From contig OMVB01000063.1 of the NCBI GenBank assembly GCA_900314395.1, positions 1-60,874 of the forward strand: a stretch of DNA of 60,874 nt. The letters run 5' to 3'. Positions 24,719 to 34,473 of the stretch are shown piece by piece (the stretch's first letter is position 1; each line of letters opens with the position of its first letter). Origin of the DNA: an uncultured Prevotellaceae bacterium (GTDB lineage Bacteria; Bacteroidota; Bacteroidia; Bacteroidales; UBA932). The position numbers were made by a program, and so were the translations under genes. The notes beneath the pieces are model-generated. The model did not search any database and was not told the DNA's origin. It was given only the letters and a program-made list of their open reading frames with translations.

Positions 24719-26719
24719 ATGAAAAAGATTGCGAAGACAATGATGTTAGCATTTGGAATTTGCGCCGCGGCATCGGCCTGCGGCAACAAACAGGACAAAG
24801 ACAAAGACTTCAAATATACCGTAGACCAGTTCGCAGACCTTAAGGTAATGCGCTATCAGATACCCGGTTGGGACAGTCTGTCTCTCCAGCAGAAAGAATA
24901 CGCATATTACCTCTCGGAAGCCGCAAAATTCGGCCGCGACATTACCTGGGACCAGTATTGCAGCTACAACCTCCCCATCAGGCACACCATAGAGGACATC
25001 CTGAACAACTACCAGGGAGACCGTGAGTGCCAGGACTTCAAAGACTTTGTAGTCTACGCAAAACGCGTATTCTTCAGCAACGGAGTACACCATCACTACG
25101 CAGAGGACAAGTTCGTTCCCACATGCAGCAAAGAATACTTTGCCGGCCTAATGGAAGCAGTCGGCGATGCCAACCAGGAGCTTCTGGACTTCATCTACGA
25201 CATTAACGCATTCCAGCAGCGCCGCTCCACATCGAAGACCGGGGACATCGTCGCACTGTCGGCAGTTAACTTCTACGACGGCGTAACCCGCAAGGAAGTG
25301 GACGACTTCTATGCCAAAATGGAAGACCCCAAAGACCAGGAACCCATTTCTTACGGCCTCAACTCCAAGGTAATCAAGGGAGAAAACGGTCAGCTGGAAG
25401 AGCTTAAATGGAAATCCGGAGGAATCTACGGAGCCGCCATCGACAAGATTTGCGAAAACCTTGAAAAAGCTGCCAAAGTTGCAGAAAACGATATCCAGAA
25501 AAGAGCCATCGGCATTCTTATCGAATACTACAAAACCGGAGACCTGCGCAAGTGGGACGAGTTCAATATCGAATGGGTAAAGGACACCATCGGCACTGTA
25601 GACTTCATAAACGGCTTCATAGAGGATTACGACGACCCTCTTGGCCGCAAAGCCACCTGGGAAGGCTACGTTCACATCAAGGACTTCGCAGCATCGGCAC
25701 GTACGGAAACCCTTAGCGCAAACGCACAGTGGTTCGAGGACAACTCCCCCGTGGACGACCGCTTCAAGAAAAAGAGCGTCAAGGGCGTATCCGCAAAGGT
25801 TGTCAACGCTGTTGCACTATCCGGAGCCACCTATCCCTCAACGCCTATCGGCATCAACCTTCCCAACGCAGACTGGATCCGCAAGGAACACGGCTCCAAG
25901 AGCGTGACAATCGCAAATATAACCCACACCTACGAGTTCGCGGCCCTGGAAGCCCCCAAGAGCGTGCTCAGGGAATTCGCATGGGACCAGGCAGAGATAG
26001 ACGCCAGCAAGAAGTATGAAGCCTACGCAGACGAGGTCCACACAGACCTTCACGAATGCCTGGGCCACGCATCCGGACAGCTTCTCCCCGGAGTATCCTC
26101 TACCGCACTGGGAGAATACCAGTCCGCACTGGAAGAGGCCAGGGCAGACCTCTTCGGACTCTACTACATGGCAGATCCCAAGATGGTTGAACTGGGAATT
26201 ATCCCGGACCTGGAGGCCTACAAGGCACATTATTCAGATTACATCCGCAACGGAATCATGACTCAGTTCACCCGCGTGGAGCTGGGCCGTCCCAACACGG
26301 AAGCCCACATGCAGAACCGCAAGCTTATAGCCCAGTGGTGCTATGAAAAAGGTGCGGACAGCAACGTGATTGAAAAGAAGGTCCGCGACGGCAAGACTTA
26401 CTTTGTAGTAAACGACTTCGAAGCCCTCAGGGACCTCTTCGCGCAGCTTCTGGCAGAAATCCAGCGCATCAAGTCGGAAGGCGACTACGAGGCCGGAAAA
26501 GCCCTCATTGAGACCTATGCGGTTGATATCGACCCTGACCTTCACAAAGAAGTCCTGGACCGCTATGCAGCCCTTGACCTGAAGCCTTACGGCGGTTTCA
26601 TCAACCCGGAGATTATCCCTGTGGAAAAGGACGGCAAGATAGTTGATTACAAACTTGAGTACCCCGATGATTACCTGGGCCAGCAGCTCAGCTACGGGCA
26701 GCGCTACCGCACTCTTTAA
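24719..26719 (+). CDS. Dipeptidyl peptidase III-like lipoprotein (M49)
   Basis: A 666-residue zinc peptidase expected to cut dipeptides from the N terminus of short peptides. The M49 zinc motif is HECLGH (445-450), with the third ligand in EEARAD (472-477). An N-terminal lipoprotein signal (AASAC, C21) places it on the periplasmic side of a membrane, unlike the cytosolic eukaryotic enzyme. It is first in an operon with a C11 cysteine peptidase, a porin and a lytic transglycosylase, which suggests envelope peptide processing. Family assignment is firm; localisation is inferred from the lipobox. Confidence 0.93.
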   Translation: MKKIAKTMMLAFGICAAASACGNKQDKDKDFKYTVDQFADLKVMRYQIPGWDSLSLQQKEYAYYLSEAAKFGRDITWDQYCSYNLPIRHTIEDILNNYQGDRECQDFKDFVVYAKRVFFSNGVHHHYAEDKFVPTCSKEYFAGLMEAVGDANQELLDFIYDINAFQQRRSTSKTGDIVALSAVNFYDGVTRKEVDDFYAKMEDPKDQEPISYGLNSKVIKGENGQLEELKWKSGGIYGAAIDKICENLEKAAKVAENDIQKRAIGILIEYYKTGDLRKWDEFNIEWVKDTIGTVDFINGFIEDYDDPLGRKATWEGYVHIKDFAASARTETLSANAQWFEDNSPVDDRFKKKSVKGVSAKVVNAVALSGATYPSTPIGINLPNADWIRKEHGSKSVTIANITHTYEFAALEAPKSVLREFAWDQAEIDASKKYEAYADEVHTDLHECLGHASGQLLPGVSSTALGEYQSALEEARADLFGLYYMADPKMVELGIIPDLEAYKAHYSDYIRNGIMTQFTRVELGRPNTEAHMQNRKLIAQWCYEKGADSNVIEKKVRDGKTYFVVNDFEALRDLFAQLLAEIQRIKSEGDYEAGKALIETYAVDIDPDLHKEVLDRYAALDLKPYGGFINPEIIPVEKDGKIVDYKLEYPDDYLGQQLSYGQRYRTL

Positions 26720-26731
26720 AAGGCAGATAAA

Positions 26732-27940
26732 ATGAAAATATCGGCAAAAATATTGATAATGACGGCCATTGCGACGATGGCCCTGGTATCCTGCGGCAAG
26801 GAAAACAAAGCCAGCGACGACAGCCGTAAGGTGATGATCCTGTATTCCGCCGGTTACAACAGCCTGAGCTCTTACCTTAGAAGGAATATCCAGGAACTGC
26901 AGGAAGGCTGGCTGCCCACAAAAAAGACCGGGCAGGACGTTGTCCTGATTGTAAGCAAGCCGCTGCAGGGCAGCTATGCCAACCAGACTTCGCCCGTACT
27001 TATAAGGATGTACAAAAGCGGCTCCAGCGTAATAATGGACACCGTGAAAGTGTACACCAAGGGCCGCAGCCTGGTAGAAAAGGAGAGCTTCCAGTCCATT
27101 TTGCAGGACATCAAGAGCATGTACCCTGCCGCAAGCTACGGAATGGTATTCTCTTCACACGCAACAGGCTGGCTGCCAAGTGGTTACTATGCCAATCCAT
27201 ACGCTTTTGAAAACAGCGGCCAGGTAATGCGCAAGACCATCGGGCAGGAAGTTTACATAGAGAACAGCGTAAGCCGCTCGCAGGAAATGGAAGTGGAGGA
27301 CATGGCCTCTGCAATCCCCTACAAGCTTGATTACCTGCTCATTGACGCTTGCCTTGGCGGCTGCGTAGAGGTGGCATATGCTTTCAGGGACAAAGTGAAT
27401 TATATAGGGTTTTCCCCCGCGGAGGTCCTGACGGAAGGGTTCGATTACACCAAGATAGCCAGGCAGCTGCTGCAGGCCGGATCCCCCGCCAACGTATGCT
27501 CTGATTACATAGAAAGGTACCTTGCCAAGACAGGAGACTACAAGTCCGCCACCATCTCTCTTGTAGAACCAGCAAAGATGGGCTCCCTGGTAAGCGTCTG
27601 CAAACAGCTAACGGAAAAATACCGCACCCGGATAAACTCCCTGGATTACGTCACTGTCCAGGAATACGGCGGCACAAAACACTGGTTCTTCGACCTGGAA
27701 GACATCTTCCTCAAGGCCGGTATCACCACGGAAGAAGCCAGGAAACTGGAGGACGCCCTTAACGAGTGCGTAGTTTACAAGGGCAACACGGGGCAGTACT
27801 ATTCCGCAACGGACGGCAGTACCCATGAGATAACCATTTATTCCGGCCTGGCAATGTACCTGCCTTCCGTAGACGGAGACTACCTTCACAATTTTTACAA
27901 GAGCCTGTCCTGGAACAAGGCCGTAGAACTGGTTAAATAG
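26732..27940 (+). CDS. Clostripain-like (C11) cysteine peptidase lipoprotein
   Basis: A 402-residue lipoprotein (LVSC, C21). The C11 catalytic pair is H143 in SSHATGW and C207 in LIDACLGG, each at the end of a hydrophobic strand as in caspase-like folds. Clostripain relatives cut after Arg or Lys, and several Bacteroidales forms are self-activated. It follows the DPP III gene by 12 bases, so endopeptidase and dipeptidase could act in sequence. Specificity is not readable here. Confidence 0.88.
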   Translation: MKISAKILIMTAIATMALVSCGKENKASDDSRKVMILYSAGYNSLSSYLRRNIQELQEGWLPTKKTGQDVVLIVSKPLQGSYANQTSPVLIRMYKSGSSVIMDTVKVYTKGRSLVEKESFQSILQDIKSMYPAASYGMVFSSHATGWLPSGYYANPYAFENSGQVMRKTIGQEVYIENSVSRSQEMEVEDMASAIPYKLDYLLIDACLGGCVEVAYAFRDKVNYIGFSPAEVLTEGFDYTKIARQLLQAGSPANVCSDYIERYLAKTGDYKSATISLVEPAKMGSLVSVCKQLTEKYRTRINSLDYVTVQEYGGTKHWFFDLEDIFLKAGITTEEARKLEDALNECVVYKGNTGQYYSATDGSTHEITIYSGLAMYLPSVDGDYLHNFYKSLSWNKAVELVK

Positions 27941-27948
27941 AATTGGAA

Positions 27949-30495
27949 ATGCGTAAGTTGCTGTCAAAGATATGGTTCCCCCTTGCGGTAGTTATTGCCG
28001 CAGGCCTTCAGATGTGGGCCGCCGACAGCGCCCGTATCGCGGCGCTGGAAACCCCGGAGCCCGCAGACCTGCCGGACACCGTAATCTACAGCAACAAAAA
28101 GATTTACACCAAGTTCCGCAAAGACGGGTCCAAAGCTTACAAAGACACGCTTGAAGGCATAGCGGAGGCAGAGGACACAACCCCTGTAATCCTGGCCCGC
28201 GACACTATCAAAGTCCCTGATTCACTTAAGTTTACGGATCCCTTCCGGTACAAATGGTACATTCCGCTGGTGGACTCCCTTAGCCACAAGCTGGCTGTCG
28301 ATTCCCTTAAACAGGCCGGCGACACCGTTATCTGGAGACAGATCGACTCCATTTACTTCGCCGATTCCACCAAGGCCGCGAAAGAGCGTTTCATACAGTG
28401 GTACAACGGCCTCAGCAAGGAAGACCGCAAGCGCTACGACACCCAGCAAAAGATCAAGCGCCAGCAGAAGGAGCTTGACAGCCTCTTTGCCGTAAAAGAC
28501 AGCCTCCAGCACATTAAGGACAGCATAAGGCAGAACACTCCCAGGATACTGGAAACCTTCGCCCTGCCGGATTCCCTGTGGTACAAGCGTGTTGTCCGAT
28601 GGTACCGGGATCCCCTCTTCAGCAACGTAAAACCGGACATGATAGACACAACCAGCAACTACTGGTTCAACGACTACAAATATCTGCGGGAGGATGTAGG
28701 CGTAGTTTCTCAGGGAACCCACGGCTCCGCTTACATGTACTATGACTTCTTCAAGCGCAAATCAGACGAAGGAGTTTCATTCTATGCGCCCTACGAAGGC
28801 TACACCCACGCCCCCTCAACCCTGCCCATGTACAATACAAAGACTCCGTACACAGAGCTGGCATACTGGGGCACGCTGCTGTCCAACACAGAACGCGAGG
28901 AATCCAACATACACATCCTTGTCAGCCAGAACATCCATCCGGAGCTTAACATAACCCTTGAATACGACAGGAACGGTACCAACGGCATGCTCTCCAATGA
29001 GCGGGCAAGCAACCGCAGCTACTCCGCATGGTTCAACTACACAGGCAAGAAATACCTTGCCCACGGCGGTGTAATCGGCAATGTCCTCAAGAAAAAGGAG
29101 AACGGCGGCATAACGGACAGTTTCTGGCTCAGGGACACTACGGTAGACTCCAGGGAAATCCCCGTCTTCTTTGAAACCGGCAGGAACAAAATCAAGAAGA
29201 CCACCCTCTTCCTGGACCAGCAGTTCCGCATCCCCCTCCCCTTCCTGGCAAAGATATTCGGAGACCAGGAGGACAGCACAAGGATCGGGGACCTTACGAC
29301 GGCTTTCATCGGCCACAGCAGCGAATACTCCAATTACGCAAAGATTTACACGGACGAGATTACTGCCGCAGACACCAACGGAAGAGCCTACTACGACAAC
29401 AAGTTCTACATCCATCCTACCAATACAAACGACTCCCTTCACGTCACCAAGATAGAAAACAAGGTCTTCGCGAAGTTGCAGCCATGGTCCAAGGACGCAG
29501 TGGTATCCACCATTGACATCGGCCTTGGAAACAGGATCATGAAGTATTACAGCTTCACGCCGCAGGGCTTCGTAATAAAGCCCGGCAACACCACATGGAA
29601 CTCCACCTATCTTTACGGAGGCGCCGGCGGCCGGTGGGAAGGCTTCAAATGGGACGCCCAGGCTTACCTGACGATGGTCGGGGATGAATCCGGTGATTCC
29701 GGAATCCGGGCCGACGCCGACTACACCTTCTTCCCGTTCAGGAAGGCCAGGAAGAGCCCCGTAAACATCCACCTGAGCTTCGAGTCCACGCTGGACAGGC
29801 CGGACTTCTACCAGCTGCATTATTACGGCAACCACGACAAATGGGACAATGACTTCGGCAAAATCAGCGTAACGAAGCTGGAAGGCAGCATCAACATACC
29901 GCACTGGAAACTGAAGGCATCGGCAGGATACTCCCTGCTTAAGAACAATATCTGGTACGACAGCCTGGGAGTAGTGCACCAGAACACGAGCCCCATGCAT
30001 GTGGCCAAGTTCGCCCTGGAGAAGGACTTGAGCCTGTGGAAACTGCATCTGGACAACCGCGTGCTGGTACAGGTGACATCGGACAAAAAAGTGCTTCCGT
30101 TGCCGCCGGTAGCCGTCAATTCAAGGCTTTACTTCCAGTTTAACATAAACGGGGACGTTATGAAGATGCAGCTTGGCGCCAACGCTCAGTGGACCAGCAA
30201 ATGGTACGCTCCGTCATTCCGCCCGTCCACGGGAGTCTTCACCAACCAGATGGGAGAAAAGATTGGCGGCAAACCGTACGTAGACTTCTTCGTGAACATG
30301 CAATGGAAGAAGGCCTGCATCTTTGTCAAATACGTTAACGGAAGCATGGGCTGGGGAGATCATCCGGATTACTTCAGCGCCAAGGGTTACATCCGCTCGC
30401 AAAACGCGATCAAGCTGGGAATCTGGATTCCTTTCTACACTTCCCACCAGATTAACCGCCCCATGAGCGACAGGGCTTCCAGCATGGGTAAATAA
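27949..30495 (+). CDS. Putative Bacteroidetes outer-membrane porin
   Basis: An 848-residue exported protein. The signal peptide is about 1-25. A long polar region (about 40-230) contains a charged, probably coiled-coil segment (TQQKIKRQQKELDSLFAVKD, from about 161), followed by a C-terminal half rich in alternating aromatic and polar residues, as in beta barrels. It resembles the Bacteroidetes 'putative porin' family (Porin_10). The ATG at 27949 is preferred to a TTG at 27943. The transglycosylase GTG follows its TAA directly. The N-terminal periplasmic extension is longer than a bare barrel needs and may contact the cell wall. Confidence 0.82.
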   Translation: MRKLLSKIWFPLAVVIAAGLQMWAADSARIAALETPEPADLPDTVIYSNKKIYTKFRKDGSKAYKDTLEGIAEAEDTTPVILARDTIKVPDSLKFTDPFRYKWYIPLVDSLSHKLAVDSLKQAGDTVIWRQIDSIYFADSTKAAKERFIQWYNGLSKEDRKRYDTQQKIKRQQKELDSLFAVKDSLQHIKDSIRQNTPRILETFALPDSLWYKRVVRWYRDPLFSNVKPDMIDTTSNYWFNDYKYLREDVGVVSQGTHGSAYMYYDFFKRKSDEGVSFYAPYEGYTHAPSTLPMYNTKTPYTELAYWGTLLSNTEREESNIHILVSQNIHPELNITLEYDRNGTNGMLSNERASNRSYSAWFNYTGKKYLAHGGVIGNVLKKKENGGITDSFWLRDTTVDSREIPVFFETGRNKIKKTTLFLDQQFRIPLPFLAKIFGDQEDSTRIGDLTTAFIGHSSEYSNYAKIYTDEITAADTNGRAYYDNKFYIHPTNTNDSLHVTKIENKVFAKLQPWSKDAVVSTIDIGLGNRIMKYYSFTPQGFVIKPGNTTWNSTYLYGGAGGRWEGFKWDAQAYLTMVGDESGDSGIRADADYTFFPFRKARKSPVNIHLSFESTLDRPDFYQLHYYGNHDKWDNDFGKISVTKLEGSINIPHWKLKASAGYSLLKNNIWYDSLGVVHQNTSPMHVAKFALEKDLSLWKLHLDNRVLVQVTSDKKVLPLPPVAVNSRLYFQFNINGDVMKMQLGANAQWTSKWYAPSFRPSTGVFTNQMGEKIGGKPYVDFFVNMQWKKACIFVKYVNGSMGWGDHPDYFSAKGYIRSQNAIKLGIWIPFYTSHQINRPMSDRASSMGK

Positions 30496-31524
30496 GTGAG
30501 TTTCAAGGACTTCATACTTAAATACAAGGCGTACATTATCTGTGTTGCGCTACTACTGTTCGTTTGGCCGCCACATATTCACAGGAGCCAGGACGAGTCC
30601 AATCCGGACGGGATGCAGCAGGCCAGGTGCGTAATAGCCCTCTCCGGCTACCGGAGTGAGGGGCTCGCCTACAGCACCGGTTTCAACTACGAGATGCTGC
30701 GCCGTGCGGCGGACCTTCTTCAATGCGATATCCAAATAAGCCTTTCAGAAGACCGGAGGGCCGTTTTGGACACCCTGAGCGCCGGCAGCCTGGACCTGGT
30801 TATCCTTCCTTTTGCCGATTCCGCCCTGGCCGCCTTCCCCCGGCTTCTCCAATGCTCGATGATGGCCGACAGCACGGTCTGGGTGGTCCTTCCCAATGGC
30901 CGCCTCTCCGCCGCAAACCTGAATGCGAGCCTCTCTTCCATCAGGTATTCAGAGGATTACAAGGATATTGTGGAGCGCTTTTCCCCAAGCTACGAACCGT
31001 TCTCCCGGGCGGCATCGGGCAGGAAGTTCAAATATGCCAGCCCGTATGACCGCCTGCTAAAGGAAAAGGCAAAGGAGATAGGCTGGGACTGGAGAATGCT
31101 GGCATCCCTTGTATGGCAGGAGTCCAGGTTCCGCATAGAATCCCGTTCCAGACGCGGTGCAGAAGGTCTTTTACAGCTTATGGAATCCACCGCAGTGGCA
31201 TATAACGGAAGCGCTGAGCGGCTGGACCCTGAAGCCAGCCTTCAAGCCGGGGTGAACTACCTTAAGAAGCTCCAGCGGATGTTTGAGGGCGACGCCGCAA
31301 ACCAGGAAGAACTCACGCGCTTTGTCCTCGCCGCATTCAACGCCGGCGAAGGCCGCATCAAAGACTGCATTGAGATGGCTGAGTCCAAGGGCCTCCCCCA
31401 TTCGACTTGGGAAGACCTGAAAGCCGTTATTCCGATGGTGGAAGATTTCAAGGGAACAGAGACGATGGCCCACGTAGAGAGGACGGACTCCCTGTACAAG
31501 GCCTTCTGCATTATCGCACCTTGA
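30496..31524 (+). CDS. MltF-like membrane-bound lytic transglycosylase
   Basis: A 342-residue enzyme with an N-terminal membrane helix (about 10-25), a reduced solute-binding-like domain (about 45-180) and a C-terminal SLT domain (about 185-330). The catalytic Glu is E209 in VWQESRF, followed by GAEGLLQLM and AAFNAGEGRI, which are SLT motifs. MltF-type enzymes cleave peptidoglycan glycan strands. The start is a GTG immediately after the porin stop. Its end overlaps the convergent LolC-like gene by 14 bases. Confidence 0.88.
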   Translation: MSFKDFILKYKAYIICVALLLFVWPPHIHRSQDESNPDGMQQARCVIALSGYRSEGLAYSTGFNYEMLRRAADLLQCDIQISLSEDRRAVLDTLSAGSLDLVILPFADSALAAFPRLLQCSMMADSTVWVVLPNGRLSAANLNASLSSIRYSEDYKDIVERFSPSYEPFSRAASGRKFKYASPYDRLLKEKAKEIGWDWRMLASLVWQESRFRIESRSRRGAEGLLQLMESTAVAYNGSAERLDPEASLQAGVNYLKKLQRMFEGDAANQEELTRFVLAAFNAGEGRIKDCIEMAESKGLPHSTWEDLKAVIPMVEDFKGTETMAHVERTDSLYKAFCIIAP

Positions 31525-32671
31525 CGGTACGCGCCGGGTCTACGCCGGAGATAAAAAGTGACGGCAGCAACAGCAGCAGCATTATCAGGCCGAAGGCGGC
31601 CACATCCGTTGCCAGAATCCGTACAATATCAATGTTCACCGGCACGTATGACACGAAATAATTCTCCGGGTTCAAGGTTATAAAATGCGTGTATTTCTGC
31701 AGCAGGCAGAAGCCCAGCCCGGCCACATTTCCTATCAGAAGCCCCTTCAGGACCACCTTGGAAGCCATTTCCAGGAAGGCCCCGGCTATGGACTTGTCCT
31801 TCATTCCCATCGACTTCAATATTCCTATCGCCGATATATTCCGCAGCAGCGCAATCAGAAGGCCGGAAATCATGTTGAAGCCGGCCACAGCGGTCATAAG
31901 CCCCAGAATCAGCAGGACATTCACGTCCAGAAGATCCAGCCACGAGAAAACTTGCGGAAAACGGCCGAATGACGACGTTGCCACAGGCGGCACTCCGTCG
32001 CCGTTATATGAAGCGTACAGCCTTGTGCCTATCTCCGATGCCGCATCGTCCAGCGCCTCCGGCGTATTCTCAACCCCCTTCAATATTATTTCCAATGCCG
32101 ATGCTTCCCCGGCCCCGAAGCCGCAGACCGCCTGCATGTCCTTGAGCGAAGTGTAAACCACCAGCTTGTCTTCCCCGCCCAAAACGGCCCCGTAGATGTC
32201 CCTGACAGTGAAATTGCGCACACGCACCTTCTCTCCCGCAAAGTAGACGGTCATCCTGTCCCCCACGGACAGTGAAAGCCGCCCGGCAAGGACGGAAGGG
32301 ATGCTTGCACCAAGGCTGTCCGGCCCGTCGGGGACGCCCTTGAACATTATGCCCTGGATGATATCGTCCTTCTTGATTATTCCGGCCTTGTAAACCGCGG
32401 GAACGGCCTTTTTGACGATGCCAAGCTCCTGAATCTCTGCCATATAGGGCTGATCAAGGTCCAGCACGGACTCGTCGCTGATGTAATTGGAACCGTCGGC
32501 GGTAATCTGGATATCGCCGAAGATTTCCGATATGCCGCTGCGTATCTCCGACCTGAAGCCGGAGGTTACGGACACGGCAATTATCATTACCAGGAAAGAG
32601 ACGGCGATGCATGCCACCGCTATCTTGCTCCTGAACCTGAGTCTGCCTGCTATGAAGGATGATGCTCCCAT
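31511..32671 (-). CDS. ABC transporter permease, LolC/LolE (FtsX-like) type
   Basis: A 386-residue inner-membrane permease with the LolC/MacB layout: one helix near the N terminus (about 15-42), a periplasmic domain (about 45-250), and three helices at the C-terminal end (about 260-375), ending in the SGVDPARTVKVR tail typical of the group. LolCDE moves lipoproteins from the inner to the outer membrane. No LolD ATPase is adjacent. The ATG at 32671 is chosen because the longer frame would run across the divergent gene. Its end overlaps the transglycosylase gene by 14 bases. Confidence 0.82.
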   Translation of the reverse strand: MGASSFIAGRLRFRSKIAVACIAVSFLVMIIAVSVTSGFRSEIRSGISEIFGDIQITADGSNYISDESVLDLDQPYMAEIQELGIVKKAVPAVYKAGIIKKDDIIQGIMFKGVPDGPDSLGASIPSVLAGRLSLSVGDRMTVYFAGEKVRVRNFTVRDIYGAVLGGEDKLVVYTSLKDMQAVCGFGAGEASALEIILKGVENTPEALDDAASEIGTRLYASYNGDGVPPVATSSFGRFPQVFSWLDLLDVNVLLILGLMTAVAGFNMISGLLIALLRNISAIGILKSMGMKDKSIAGAFLEMASKVVLKGLLIGNVAGLGFCLLQKYTHFITLNPENYFVSYVPVNIDIVRILATDVAAFGLIMLLLLLPSLFISGVDPARTVKVR

Positions 32672-32726
32672 AGTGCTTGCGAAGTTAGGAATTTTTAGCC
32701 ATATTTGCAGAAAGAAGCGAAAATTT

Positions 32727-33398
32727 ATGGAAAACAGTTTGTTTAAAAGATACCTTGTAGCTACCATCGGCCTTGTCATTGTGGCCTTCGGAGTTGCACT
32801 TTCACTTAAATCCAACCTTGGCACGGCACCGGTTTCCTGCCCTCCAGCTGTGCTAAACCTCAAATACACAAGTATTTCCGTGGGTACGTTCACCTGGATG
32901 ATGCACCTTGTCTTCATCCTTACTCAGGTAATAATGCTGGGCCGCGAGTTCAAGCTGTCCTTCCTTATGCAGATTCCGGCAGCCTTCGTGTTCGGTTACC
33001 TGTGCGACGCCTGCATATGGCTCCTCAAGGACGTACAGGTCACCAGTTACGCCATGCAGATGCTTTTCTGTATCCTTACCGTGATTGTTACCGCCGTTGG
33101 TGTACGCATGGAAATCGTGGGCAACGCCTGGATGCTTGCAGGAGAAAAGACTGCCGCCGTTGTAAGCGAGGTTACAAGAGTGAGCTTCAGCAATGTAAAA
33201 ATAGTCTTTGACATATACCTGGTGGTGATTTCCGCCCTTTTTGCCCAGCTGGCCTTCGGTATTTTCTCCGGCGACGGCGTCAACATCGTCATCCGCGAGG
33301 GGACCCTTATCCTGGCTGTTTTCACAGGCCTGTGCATGAAGGTGACGGACCCGCTGGTGGACAAATGCCTTGGAAAACTCTTCCGCTTCAAGATTTAG
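32727..33398 (+). CDS. YczE/YyaS-like integral membrane protein
   Basis: A 223-residue protein with about five or six membrane helices. The pattern AFGVALSLKSNLGTAPVSC near the N terminus is characteristic of the YczE/YyaS (DUF6198-like) group, whose function is not established. It is divergent from the LolC-like gene across 55 bases, in which CATATTTG (32700-32707) is a one-mismatch -7 box. The BASS-like gene follows after three bases. The ATG at 32727 avoids reading through the promoter. Confidence 0.75.
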   Translation: MENSLFKRYLVATIGLVIVAFGVALSLKSNLGTAPVSCPPAVLNLKYTSISVGTFTWMMHLVFILTQVIMLGREFKLSFLMQIPAAFVFGYLCDACIWLLKDVQVTSYAMQMLFCILTVIVTAVGVRMEIVGNAWMLAGEKTAAVVSEVTRVSFSNVKIVFDIYLVVISALFAQLAFGIFSGDGVNIVIREGTLILAVFTGLCMKVTDPLVDKCLGKLFRFKI

Positions 33399-33401
33399 GA
33401 C

Positions 33402-34358
33402 GTGGCCGGCTTCAAGCAGTTTATTAAAGATTGGATGCTTCCCGTTGCCATGGTGACGGGAGCCGCTTTGTATCTTATATATCATTCGATTCCGGCTCTT
33501 GCGCCCATCGGCCCCGTTGGAAACCGCATCGCATCTGAACTGCAACGGCTTGTAATTGCGTTCCTGTTGTTTTTCCAGTTTGTAAAAACGGCCCCTGGAG
33601 ATTTGCACTTCCGCCGATGGCATCTATATGCCATTCTATTCCAGGGCCTTGCCTTCGTCGGTACGGCTTTCCTTGCAATCAATGCCGATACCCCGGATAT
33701 CCGCATTCTGCTGGAGTGCGCGATGATTTGCCTTATCTGCCCTACCGCCTCTGCCGCGGGTGTTATCACCGAGCGCCTTGGCGGCCGGCTGTCGGATACT
33801 GTGACTTACATTTTGATAATCAATACTGCGGCTACGCTCCTGATTCCTACTGTTATCCCGATGGTACGGCCGGCTTCCGACCTAGGCTTCTGGGCTTACG
33901 TACTGCTGCTTGCCGGTAAGATCTTCCCGCTGCTTATAGTTCCATGCCTCCTGGCCTGGCTTATCAGGTATTTCTTCAAGGGGCTTCACGCCAGGCTTGT
34001 AGCCTTCAGTTCCAAGTCTTTCTACATCTGGGGTGTGGGCCTTATGCTGGCTATTATGTTAGCAACCAAAGCCCTGGTACACAGTCAGTTATCCGCCGGA
34101 AGCATCTTCTGCATAGTGCTGGTTTCCATGGCATGCACAGCGGTTCAGTTTGCTGCCGGACGCCACTTCGGGCACAGGAATCACGTGGATAAGATTACCG
34201 CCGGCCAGGCACTTGGCCAAAAAAACACCGGCTTCCTAATCTGGCTCGGCTACTCATACATGACTCCCGTGACCAGCATCGCCGGCGGCCTATACGCCAT
34301 CTGGCAGAACCTCTTCAACTCCTGGGAACTCTACCAAAAACAGCATCACCAGACTTAA
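33402..34358 (+). CDS. Bile acid:sodium symporter-like (BASS) transporter
   Basis: A 318-residue membrane protein with eight to ten helices. CLICPTASAAGVITERLGG near 105 and the late GQKNTGFLIWLG motif near 275 resemble crossing-helix motifs of BASS transporters. A GTG start at 33402, three bases after the upstream stop, gives the correct length. The transported substrate is unknown; relatives move bile acids, pantoate or keto acids. Palindromic element B begins ten bases beyond its stop. Confidence 0.72.
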   Translation: MAGFKQFIKDWMLPVAMVTGAALYLIYHSIPALAPIGPVGNRIASELQRLVIAFLLFFQFVKTAPGDLHFRRWHLYAILFQGLAFVGTAFLAINADTPDIRILLECAMICLICPTASAAGVITERLGGRLSDTVTYILIINTAATLLIPTVIPMVRPASDLGFWAYVLLLAGKIFPLLIVPCLLAWLIRYFFKGLHARLVAFSSKSFYIWGVGLMLAIMLATKALVHSQLSAGSIFCIVLVSMACTAVQFAAGRHFGHRNHVDKITAGQALGQKNTGFLIWLGYSYMTPVTSIAGGLYAIWQNLFNSWELYQKQHHQT

Positions 34359-34367
34359 TAAGACATA

Positions 34368-34430
34368 TACAAAGCAATACCCCAAAGGCCAAAATATAAG
34401 GGTCCATGGCCTTTGGGGTATTGCTTTGTA
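34368..34430 (+). repeat. Palindromic element B (GGTCCAT-loop family)
   Basis: Perfect 23-base inverted repeat, arms 34368-34390 and 34408-34430, with a 17-base loop AAAATATAAGGGTCCAT. The outer ten bases of the right arm are duplicated in tandem (34421-34430, 34431-34440). No U-tract follows. It lies between convergent gene ends. Confidence 0.88.
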
Positions 34431-34440
34431 TTGCTTTGTA
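34421..34440. repeat. Ten-base tandem duplication at the outer end of element B
   Basis: TTGCTTTGTA occurs twice without spacing. The left arm can pair with either copy, and pairing with the outer copy adds two more bases (TATACAAAG with CTTTGTATA). Confidence 0.85.
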
Positions 34441-34473
34441 TAACTAACTAAAAGTGATTTATATAATGCAGAG

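Noticed and set aside
28816-30048. 410-codon antisense frame inside the porin gene
   Set aside because: It is fully contained in a supported gene and shows no family motif; an effect of base composition.
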